NCBI GenBank assembly: GCA_002338145.1
Contig: DDHP01000004.1
Span: forward strand, 19,681-25,369
Direction of reading: 5' to 3'
DNA: 5,689 nt
From: Deferribacteraceae bacterium UBA1873
Lineage (GTDB): Bacteria; Chrysiogenota; Deferribacteres; Deferribacterales; Flexistipitaceae
Under the pieces are notes generated by a model. The model worked only from the letters and a program-made list of their open reading frames with translations. It did no database searches and was not told the DNA's origin. This document shows, piece after piece, positions 1 through 5,646 of this stretch (the stretch's first letter is position 1; the number at the start of each line of letters is the position of its first letter). The position numbers and the translations under genes were made by a program.

Positions 1-728
1 TACACTTCTGTGCTAAGTTTTTCGTTTATGTCTACTCTGAAACTTTCAGGTAGCCGTATGAGCACATCATCAAAGGAACCGTTTGTCGGCCAGAAAGTAC
101 CCGGAAAGGCTTGGTATCTGAATGCTCTCCAGCCGGTCATTTTTCCTGTATTGGGATTGATGTCAAAACCATCTTCATCAAAATTAAAGTAACAATCCGG
201 TCTGTATCCGGGCCACTGCTGCGGAAGTTTTTCAGAAATTTTTATAGTGTTGTTATCTGTAAGATAATTTGAAGATCTTACATATGTGAGAATTTCAGAA
301 TCCGTGATTTTGGAAAGCTCAGTTTGTCTGTTTTTGAAAAAATTAGCCCAGGGATTAAAGGAAACTTCGGGGGGTAGACTGTATTCACTTTGTAAAAAGC
401 GGTCATCTACCGGATTTGGGTGTTTGCCGTCAATATGGCAGATATAACATGGATTGTGCACCTGCTCATTTTCATCCAGTACTTTTGTATAGCACTGAGG
501 CGGAATGTATGGGGCGGGGTTATTGGATAAAACACTCATATCTATCTGATTCTTTGTTTCCAGTGACTTTTTGTATGAAGAAATATTATCAAAAACTGTA
601 CTGTTAACTACGGACCCAGCTGAATCTCCACTGTCTGAACAACCAAAAAGTGCTGTAATAAAAACAAGTATTACTAAAAGAAGGGCCGAAATACTCCGGC
701 CCTTTGTAATTTCTCTAATAAAAATCAT
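1..728 (-). CDS. Partial c-type heme lipoprotein, family not recognised (C-terminus beyond the window)
   Basis: The minus-strand frame is open from an ATG at 728-726 to the window edge, giving 242 codons with no stop, so the protein is incomplete. Residues 1-30 form a lipoprotein signal peptide: basic start (Arg5, Lys9, Arg11), a Leu/Ile/Val core at 13-28, and a lipobox LFGC with lipidated Cys30. A Ser/Gly/Asp-rich linker follows. Residues 94-98 read CYICH, a CxxCH site for covalent c-type heme (bases 435-449); His103 and His91 lie close by. Two further cysteines are Cys79 and Cys179. A Trp/Pro/Phe/Gly-rich stretch (GWRAFRYQAFPGTFWPTNG, 199-217) looks like a conserved block, but I cannot name the family. 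By general knowledge it would be exported, loaded with heme by the Ccm/Ccs machinery and anchored in the envelope, so an electron-transfer role is likely; its partner is unknown. More heme sites may lie in the missing part. It starts 21 bp after the PhoX-like stop, which suggests one operon. The start is supported by the GAGGTGA site and by the absence of another ATG before the lipobox. Confidence 0.85.
   Translation of the reverse strand, partial: MIFIREITKGRSISALLLVILVFITALFGCSDSGDSAGSVVNSTVFDNISSYKKSLETKNQIDMSVLSNNPAPYIPPQCYTKVLDENEQVHNPCYICHIDGKHPNPVDDRFLQSEYSLPPEVSFNPWANFFKNRQTELSKITDSEILTYVRSSNYLTDNNTIKISEKLPQQWPGYRPDCYFNFDEDGFDINPNTGKMTGWRAFRYQAFPGTFWPTNGSFDDVLIRLPESFRVDINEKLSTEV
674..704 (-). 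terminator. Terminator-like hairpin inside the signal-peptide codons of the heme gene
   Basis: Read on the minus strand, AAGGGCCGGA (704-695) pairs with TTCGGCCCTT (690-681) around a GTAT loop: ten pairs with one G-U, seven of the ten being G-C or G-U. It is followed directly by CTTTTAG, and a second U-rich run comes a little further on. This has the shape of an intrinsic terminator, but it covers about codons 9-16 of the heme lipoprotein, 46 bases after the PhoX-like stop. It could end part of the PhoX transcripts, acting as an attenuator that active translation of the heme gene would melt. The alternative is a chance hairpin in coding sequence. The GC-rich perfect stem in an AT-rich region argues for a real function; termination itself is inferred. 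Confidence 0.5.
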
Positions 729-732
729 GCTA

Positions 733-739
733 TCACCTC
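733..739 (-). promoter_or_regulatory. Ribosome-binding site of the heme lipoprotein gene
   Basis: GAGGTGA on the minus strand lies four bases before the ATG at 728. It falls in the 21-bp gap after the PhoX-like stop codon, so the heme gene can be initiated independently while sharing the upstream transcript. It fixes the start of that gene. Confidence 0.75.
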
Positions 740-749
740 ATATGCATAA

Positions 750-2678
750 TTACTGCAATGGTATCCTGAAATAGCCCACATAGCCCCTTCTCGCCTGGGC
801 GCTGTAATCACTGATGTCTTCTCTCGGGTGCTGAACATTTGTGAAAACATAAAGGGAATTGTTTTTTTCCAACGTTGCAAACATGCCTGTAAACTCAGCT
901 TCTATTGGTGCTGTCATAATACGTGTTAATTCCCCGGTATTCGTATTGTAAGTCCAGGTTGCATTGTTAATGTGGTAACCGGTATCCTCACCTATGAGAA
1001 GAATATCGTGACCAATATATCTGATATTATCCGGGCTGGATATTTTATCTACATTGGCGGTATTGCCCAAGCTGTCAGGTGTCCCTACATATTCTCCGAT
1101 TACCAATGGTGACATAGATGTGCCTACATAACTGCTGTTAATAGGATTTCCGGCGGCATCATTTGCTGTACCGACTTGTAATTTATAAACAGCACCGGCT
1201 TTTTCTTGTTCCAGTTGTATATCCCCTTCGCCATCAGACATGCTCGAGCTGATCTTACTTATTGCCACATAAAGCTCATTTTTATCAGGATTGAATGTTA
1301 ACCCTTCCGCTTTTTTGAATTCTGCAGTCGCTCCGAGATATGCACCGTATTTTCTTGTCTCGAGTGCTCTTGCAGCCATCTTCACTTCTTCATCACTTGT
1401 GAATACTCCTGATCTGTCTTCTCCTGTTCTGAGTTTTAAACACATCTGGGTTTTGTAAGCACCTTCACCTGCGTCTGCCGGGTCACCGGCTTTCACTATT
1501 TTATATCCATTTCCTGTGTCACAACTATCAGGATTACCCACCAGGAAAATATCTGAAAACTCAGGTTTTTTCTCAATTATATTTTCCACTGCAGATTCTT
1601 CAGTATGACCAAGGTTTACCCATGTAATATCTGCTGAGCCTCCATTCGCGGCGCTCGTCTGATTCCATTTAGCCATATAAATATTACCGCTGCCCAAGTT
1701 ACCGGCTTCATCTGCAACAAACATAAATATGCCTCTGTAACCGCCGTCATCAGCTATATATACAGTTTTATTATCAGGCATTACTGTCGCCATTTCAGGC
1801 GTGCTTCTTCCCATTGCATACAGTTTTTTTACTGTGGTATTCATGCTTGCATCAGTGTCTATTTCAACAATGTAACCATAATTATATGGTGTAAAATCTG
1901 TTCCGCCCAAATATTCTTCTTTTATATCTTTTACTATTCCACACCACCAGCTGAAATTTGCAGTATTATCGAAAAGGGGAGGGGTGTATCCGCCGGTCAG
2001 TGATCCATTATCCGTATTACAGTAAGAGATATGTTTTGTCATATAGTTTTTTGTTTGATTATCAAACTGATATGCATCCAAATAGTAGTCCTCTTCGCCG
2101 CCTAAGTGGGTTCCCCATGGAGTCTTATCTCCTGCACAATTAATCCAGGTGCCACCAACGGAAGAGAAATCGATATTCTTTAATTCTTTTGCAGAGAAAC
2201 TTTTTTCAGTGTCATTATAAGATAATTCTGTAATATCAACAGCGCCGGGGGACTGTTCGTAATGGGTTATTAGAAAATGCTTGCCATCTTTCGTTAAAAC
2301 GGAATTTGCATCAGGATAATTACTGATAGAAGAAGTATCATCAGAATATGAAGTTTTTAAAGGATCCCCGTTTTTGTCAAGAATCATACCTGCTATATCT
2401 CCACCCACTTCATCACCGGTCCTGAAAAGTGTTTTGTAACTTAATGGATAGCTTAACTCAGTACCATCTGCAAATTTTAGTGTTGCATTTTCAGATATTC
2501 TTACCTCCTTTTGGGCTGCTTCTGTGTCCGGAGCGGAAACTTCGGAGAACTGAATCATAGATAACTCTGATGATCCGTTGTCTTGCTGATTTTGACTTGT
2601 TGTGTCATCATCACTACCGCATCCGATAATAATATTCATTGATAACAGTAGTAAAAAAAATAATGTTACTCTTTTCAT
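750..2678 (-). CDS. PhoX/DUF839-family lipoprotein, putative metal-dependent phosphatase
   Basis: This 642-residue protein has a lipoprotein signal peptide: MKR start, hydrophobic core 4-18, lipobox IIGC with Cys20, then an Asp/Ser/Gln-rich linker to about residue 40. The rest has the ordered motifs of PhoX (DUF839) proteins: GTWINCAG and TPWGT leading to GGEE (176-196), GYIVEID (268-274), YIADDGGYRGIFMFV (307-321), AEGLTFNP (457-464), SSPDNI (547-552) and the C-terminal NVQHPRE (614-620). PhoX enzymes are beta-propeller alkaline phosphatases with an iron-calcium centre; Cys181, Glu272 and Glu458 sit where I would expect metal-ligand residues, but this mapping is by motif context only. Characterised PhoX proteins use a Tat signal; here no twin-arginine motif is present and the protein should be Sec-exported and lipidated. 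Cysteines 220, 246, 386 and 413 are additional. Length is normal for the family. The ATG at 2678 has a strong AGGAGGT site. Family membership is firm; phosphatase activity is less sure, because the downstream partner is a heme protein rather than a phosphate-uptake gene. Confidence 0.88.
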   Translation of the reverse strand: MKRVTLFFLLLLSMNIIIGCGSDDDTTSQNQQDNGSSELSMIQFSEVSAPDTEAAQKEVRISENATLKFADGTELSYPLSYKTLFRTGDEVGGDIAGMILDKNGDPLKTSYSDDTSSISNYPDANSVLTKDGKHFLITHYEQSPGAVDITELSYNDTEKSFSAKELKNIDFSSVGGTWINCAGDKTPWGTHLGGEEDYYLDAYQFDNQTKNYMTKHISYCNTDNGSLTGGYTPPLFDNTANFSWWCGIVKDIKEEYLGGTDFTPYNYGYIVEIDTDASMNTTVKKLYAMGRSTPEMATVMPDNKTVYIADDGGYRGIFMFVADEAGNLGSGNIYMAKWNQTSAANGGSADITWVNLGHTEESAVENIIEKKPEFSDIFLVGNPDSCDTGNGYKIVKAGDPADAGEGAYKTQMCLKLRTGEDRSGVFTSDEEVKMAARALETRKYGAYLGATAEFKKAEGLTFNPDKNELYVAISKISSSMSDGEGDIQLEQEKAGAVYKLQVGTANDAAGNPINSSYVGTSMSPLVIGEYVGTPDSLGNTANVDKISSPDNIRYIGHDILLIGEDTGYHINNATWTYNTNTGELTRIMTAPIEAEFTGMFATLEKNNSLYVFTNVQHPREDISDYSAQARRGYVGYFRIPLQ

Positions 2679-2684
2679 AATTAG

Positions 2685-2691
2685 ACCTCCT
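2685..2691 (-). promoter_or_regulatory. Strong ribosome-binding site of the PhoX-like gene
   Basis: AGGAGGT on the minus strand, six bases before the ATG at 2678, is close to an ideal Shine-Dalgarno sequence and fixes the start ahead of the lipoprotein signal peptide. Confidence 0.85.
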
Positions 2692-2722
2692 AAATTATTT
2701 TATTTTCAAATACATTAACAAT

Positions 2723-2775
2723 TTCATATATATGTCATGAGGATGTTAGAAATTTGCAAAAGATATTCATATATA
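2723..2775. repeat. Direct repeat TTCATATATA
   Basis: The ten-base word TTCATATATA is found at 2723-2732 and 2766-2775, 43 bases apart or about four helical turns. The first overlaps the palindrome CATATATATG (2725-2734). On the minus strand each reads TATATATGAA and could contain a -10-like element. The low complexity makes this weak evidence. Confidence 0.25.
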
Positions 2776-2834
2776 CTGAACCTTTTATGTTGAATAGTGT
2801 TATGTTTTTTATGAAAAAAATTATTTTTGCAAAA
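2753..2834. repeat. Pair of near-palindromic TTTGCAAAAG sites
   Basis: TTTGCAAAAG occurs at 2753-2762 and again at 2826-2835. The second lies within a perfect 10-base palindrome, TTTTGCAAAA (2825-2834). The centres are 73 bases apart, about seven helical turns, so both would face the same side of the DNA. That arrangement would fit a looping or cooperative operator upstream of the PhoX-like gene. In such AT-rich sequence chance is possible and no regulator is known. Confidence 0.35.
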
Positions 2835-2929
2835 GGAGTAGTTGATAATTATAACTTTAATAATATATAGGTTATAGGACGATCAATGCTGTTAAAAATA
2901 AAGAAATATATATTCAGGAAACTGAAATT

Positions 2930-5344
2930 TTAAGCACTCAGGACGCTGTTAAAAGTGCTCTGAGTGCTTATTACATCCTGTTTTTTGTGTGTGATTATTT
3001 TTGCATCCAAAAGCTTCTTAAGAATTTTGTTCAGGTCGTATTTTTCAACGACACGATTTCTGGATGACTTTTTTAGTTTAAGATATTCAGTTTTGTTATT
3101 TCTTTTCATCTCGATAATGTTAGCTGTAATATGTATCCAGATATCTTTGTTTACAGGGGCGGTAAAACCGGTTTCTCCATCTTTTATTATTTCCTGGGGG
3201 CCGCCAATGTTTGTTACCAGCGCAGGAACTCCACATGCCTGGGCTTCCAAAACAGCCATTCCGAATGTATCAGTAATGCTGGGAAATACCAAAAGATCTG
3301 CTGAGTTATAAATTTCAGGTAAATCTTTATAATCGATCTTACCTTTAAGTATAATGTCCTTATTCCGTTTTACTTTTTTGTATAACGTTTTGAAATAAGG
3401 ACCATCTCCAACTATTTCAAGTTTTACATCCTTTATTCTTTTTTGAAGTTTTTCAAAAAACCCAATGAGAAAATCCAAGTTTTTATCTTTGGATATCCTG
3501 CCTACATAGAGCAATTTAAAAAACCCTTTTTCTGCAGTCTTGGAATGGGGTCTGAAGATATCTGTTTCAATTCCTCTTTTAAAGTAACCCAGATTCGTTT
3601 TGCTGAACCCTTTATTTTCAAGTTTTTGCATATATTCGTTTGTGGGTACAAGTGTTTTATTCATTTTTGAAAAGAACCAGTTTGTGTAAGTATCTACAAT
3701 ATCTGTAATGTTTTTATCCCGAGCGATCTCACTAACCTCACAGGCAAAATCGGTATGATAAATTCCTGTGCATTTTATATCCAGAAGGTTTGCAATCAGA
3801 AGTCCGGCAAGTCCCATGGGTCCGGGAGTTGAAATGTAAATCTCATCGGGATTAAATTCATAAGCAAACTTCAATAGTCTCAGCATTGAGGGTATTTTTA
3901 TCTCAAGATGGTTGTAGTATGGCATTTTCAGGTTATGCACTGATGGAATTATTTTTATACTTTCTGGCAGATATTCAGGGATTTCTTTATCTTTGAGGGT
4001 GGCAACAAACATCAAATTTGAATCCACTTCAGGGGCTTTTTTCGCAATTGTTTGAAGTGTTATGGAAACTCCGTTAAGATCATTTATTGTGTCCGTAAAC
4101 CATAGAATATTATTCTTTTTTAGAGATTTATCATCTAAAACATCTTTTTTGAGATTTTCTATCATCTCTTTGCCGGCATACATGTGTTTAAAAGAAGTGT
4201 AAAAAGGCATTGTTATGAAAATTCCCGGTATAGCAGAAGAAGCTGATTTCCCCATTTTCACAACATCCAGATTTGTGACACCTTTGTCAAATGACTTCAG
4301 CAGGATTTTAAAAATCTGATCTGTACTGTCGGTGATTTTTTCATAAATCAAATCCAGTCTTTTATCTATATTGTCAGTATCTGTACTCTGAACACTTTCC
4401 ACAAGTTCAGCAATTGCTTTATAAACAGCATTTTTCTTTTTAGATTTCATTTTACTAAGTTTTATTTTATCTCTGAAACTGAGTTTACTTTTCTCAAAAA
4501 TCAGGCTGGTGATTTCCTGGATACTGGATTTTTTAAAAGTTTTGTTTTTTTGTCTGGCGAAATCGCAGGCTATTTTATAAATAGCAAATACAAGGCCCTG
4601 GAAGTTATTGGTTCTACCTGAAGCCATTGTTTTTTTGTTTCTGATGCTTTCTAAGAAGTTATCGATATTTGTTTCTTTTGAAACAGTATAAGTTTTGCCT
4701 GCAAAAAGTCCGGCATGGTCATCCGAACCTCCGGTAAATCCCTTTATCCATGGATTATCACTTATTGGTTCAATTTTGTGTCTGGCATATAAATCATCGA
4801 TGTAATTTTCAGACAGTCCGCCGAGAATTGACATCCATGAGTTGTTATGCAGTTCACTTCTGCTGCCATTTCTTACCTCAAAAACATCAAAAAGAAGGAT
4901 CAGCTTTTCCAGATGTTCTTTTGTTAATTTGCCGTTTACCGAATATGTCGCATGAGCCACCGAATAGGCGAGATTTTCCTCCTTTATAAAATCCCTGAAA
5001 GTGTATATGTCTGTACGCACTTCTTGAATATCTTTAAACTGCTCATAATTGAGACCGTAAGTTAAAATATGAACTTTGCAAGCGTCTTCCGGAAAATATA
5101 CTGTTGATTCCACACCTGTAATAACACTTTCAGGGTATTTTTCCTTTAGTTCCAGTGAACCCCTTATTTCGTTGTGATCGGTAATGGTTACAAAATTCAT
5201 TCCTCGTTGAATTGAAAGTTTGTAGAGATCTTCGGGTTTTGAATAAGATTCTGAAGCTCCGAGCTTTTTCAAAAACCACTCCGACGGGCGGCTGGAATAC
5301 ATCGAATGAAGATGCAAATCGGCTTTAATTAATTTATCACTCAT
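2930..5344 (-). CDS. PHP-domain phosphoesterase fused to a GT4-type glycosyltransferase
   Basis: The 804-residue protein has two enzyme domains. Residues 5-220 are a PHP domain, a metal-dependent phosphoesterase fold, with the full metal-ligand set visible: HLH (His11, His13), TITDHN (Asp56, His57), GVES (Glu79), His92, AHATY (His131) and GGSDDH (Asp208, His210). Residues about 250-405 are a Lys-rich, mostly helical linker. Residues 411-785 are a GT-B glycosyltransferase of the GT4 type: NGVSITLQTI (424-433), HTD (530-532), RGIETDIFRP (590-599), YVGRISKDKNLDFLI (613-627), VGDGP (645-649), and DTFGMAVLEAQACGVP (692-707). The usual EX7E pair is DX7E here (Asp692, Glu700). It resembles sugar-nucleotide-dependent alpha-mannosyl or glucosyltransferases acting on lipids or surface glycans; donor and acceptor cannot be told. 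No signal peptide is seen, so it should act in the cytoplasm or at the inner membrane face. A longer frame begins at a TTG at 5374, but the ATG at 5344 is preferred: it has a GGAGGG site just upstream and leads straight into the PHP motif. PHP-GT fusions of about 800 residues are, to my knowledge, known in several bacterial groups. Confidence 0.9.
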   Translation of the reverse strand: MSDKLIKADLHLHSMYSSRPSEWFLKKLGASESYSKPEDLYKLSIQRGMNFVTITDHNEIRGSLELKEKYPESVITGVESTVYFPEDACKVHILTYGLNYEQFKDIQEVRTDIYTFRDFIKEENLAYSVAHATYSVNGKLTKEHLEKLILLFDVFEVRNGSRSELHNNSWMSILGGLSENYIDDLYARHKIEPISDNPWIKGFTGGSDDHAGLFAGKTYTVSKETNIDNFLESIRNKKTMASGRTNNFQGLVFAIYKIACDFARQKNKTFKKSSIQEITSLIFEKSKLSFRDKIKLSKMKSKKKNAVYKAIAELVESVQSTDTDNIDKRLDLIYEKITDSTDQIFKILLKSFDKGVTNLDVVKMGKSASSAIPGIFITMPFYTSFKHMYAGKEMIENLKKDVLDDKSLKKNNILWFTDTINDLNGVSITLQTIAKKAPEVDSNLMFVATLKDKEIPEYLPESIKIIPSVHNLKMPYYNHLEIKIPSMLRLLKFAYEFNPDEIYISTPGPMGLAGLLIANLLDIKCTGIYHTDFACEVSEIARDKNITDIVDTYTNWFFSKMNKTLVPTNEYMQKLENKGFSKTNLGYFKRGIETDIFRPHSKTAEKGFFKLLYVGRISKDKNLDFLIGFFEKLQKRIKDVKLEIVGDGPYFKTLYKKVKRNKDIILKGKIDYKDLPEIYNSADLLVFPSITDTFGMAVLEAQACGVPALVTNIGGPQEIIKDGETGFTAPVNKDIWIHITANIIEMKRNNKTEYLKLKKSSRNRVVEKYDLNKILKKLLDAKIITHKKQDVISTQSTFNSVLSA
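2931..2970 (-). terminator. Hairpin over the last codons and stop of the PHP-GT gene
   Basis: TAAGCACTCAG (2970-2960) and CTGAGTGCTTA (2941-2931) form a perfect 11-bp stem with an 18-base loop. The 3' arm includes most of the TAA stop (2932-2930). What follows is AAATTTCAG, so there is no immediate U-tract; a small TTCAG/CTGAA hairpin and a U-rich stretch come about 20-30 bases later. It may act as a weak terminator or protect the mRNA 3' end. A second AGCACT within the loop (2959-2954) could pair with the same 3' arm, giving an alternative fold. Confidence 0.45.
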
Positions 5345-5347
5345 AAT

Positions 5348-5353
5348 CCCTCC
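5348..5353 (-). promoter_or_regulatory. Ribosome-binding site that sets the start of the PHP-GT gene at 5344
   Basis: GGAGGG on the minus strand lies three bases before the ATG at 5344. Spacing is a little short but the match is strong. The alternative TTG start at 5374 has no purine-rich site before it and would add ten residues unlike the PHP domain, so 5344 is taken as the start. Confidence 0.7.
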
Positions 5354-5418
5354 GTTTTTCCTTATATTAATCAAAATTATTAAAATTTTGTGATATAAAT
5401 TAAAAATAATTGTAAAAG

Positions 5419-5446
5419 ATTATCTTTGATTTTGGACAGGATGCAA
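5419..5446 (-). promoter_or_regulatory. Candidate promoter of the PHP-GT gene
   Basis: On the minus strand TTGCAT (5446-5441) and GATAAT (5424-5419) are 16 bases apart, a fair sigma-70 pair with a good -10 and a weak -35. It would give a leader of roughly 65-70 bases before the ATG at 5344. In AT-rich DNA such matches arise easily. Confidence 0.3.
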
Positions 5447-5490
5447 ACTTTGAATAATTCAGGAAGTACGGTACAATCCCACCAAAGATA
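5421..5490. other. Possible structured RNA element (strand uncertain)
   Basis: Nested complementary segments enclose one another: TATCTTTG (5421-5428) with CAAAGATA (5483-5490), GGAT (5439-5442) with ATCC (5476-5479), and an inner CTTTGAA/TTCA..AAG stem around a TAA loop (about 5448-5466). Such nesting could be a leader RNA of the plus-strand gene or of the PHP-GT gene, or a DNA operator region. The closing stem overlaps the candidate minus-strand -10, so a leader RNA is more natural on the plus strand. No known riboswitch consensus was recognised. Confidence 0.25.
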
Positions 5491-5588
5491 TTCTTAAAAC
5501 TTTTTAATTTACAAATATATGGGAATATAATCCCGCATTGTCGAAAATGAAGAAAAACATTATTTTATGGTGTATAAATGTAAAAGAG

Positions 5589-5616
5589 TTGTAAAAAACA
5601 ACAAATTGCTTAAAAT
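5589..5616 (+). promoter_or_regulatory. Candidate promoter of the plus-strand gene at the right edge
   Basis: TTGTAA (5589-5594) and TAAAAT (5611-5616) are separated by 16 bases, matching the sigma-70 consensus at four and five of six positions. Transcription would start near 5623, about 25 bases before the ATG at 5647. Strength and use are inferred. Confidence 0.35.
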
Positions 5617-5646
5617 TTTCACTTTAAACATATATAAAGATTTCTT

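Larger units (their letters stand above)
2679..2929. other. AT-rich intergenic region upstream of the PhoX-like unit
   Basis: These 251 bases contain no credible gene on either strand. Apart from the ribosome-binding site they hold two pairs of short repeats (listed separately) and no clear -35/-10 pair; several TATATA-like stretches on the minus strand could serve as -10 elements, but none has a good -35 at 16-18 bases. The region most likely contains the promoter of the PhoX-like/heme lipoprotein unit, because the upstream fusion gene ends in a hairpin. Confidence 0.5.
5375..5646. other. Divergent intergenic region
   Basis: About 270 very AT-rich bases lie between the PHP-GT gene and a probable plus-strand gene. 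No protein-coding frame stands out. It holds candidate promoters for both directions and a 70-base foldable element (listed separately). A CAAAATT/AATTTTG inverted repeat (5372-5390) and GGGA/TCCC arms (5521-5534) are also present but too short and AT-rich to interpret. Confidence 0.5.

Noticed and set aside
416..774. Plus-strand open frames opposite the heme lipoprotein gene
   Set aside because: They overlap the CxxCH and signal-peptide codons of the minus-strand gene, which has a clear ribosome-binding site and protein motifs; the plus frames show none.
2964..3311. Plus-strand open frame encoding a hydrophobic 115-residue product
   Set aside because: It is antisense to the conserved C-terminal GT4 motifs of the fusion gene. 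Its hydrophobic look comes from reading Lys/Glu-rich codons in reverse, and no ribosome-binding site is present.
5345..5374. Extended PHP-GT start at the TTG codon at 5374
   Set aside because: It has no ribosome-binding site, and the GGAGGG before the ATG at 5344 would lie inside its coding sequence; the PHP motif begins right after 5344.
5372..5390. CAAAATT/AATTTTG inverted repeat beside the PHP-GT start
   Set aside because: Seven-base arms made of A and T apart from the outer pair are expected by chance in this AT-rich region.
5470..5487. T-box-like GGTGGGATTGTACCG on the minus strand
   Set aside because: The GGTGG and ACCG parts are separated by extra bases, no specifier or anti-terminator stems are seen, and the downstream gene is not related to amino acids.
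5459..5541. Resemblance to a cobalamin riboswitch (AGGAAGTACGGTACAATCC followed further on by CCCGCATTGT)
   Set aside because: The pieces recall the GGGAA..GGTG..AATCC and CCCGC..CTGT boxes, but the spacing between them is far too long, the GGTG is changed, the P5 stem cannot form and the upstream conserved boxes are missing.
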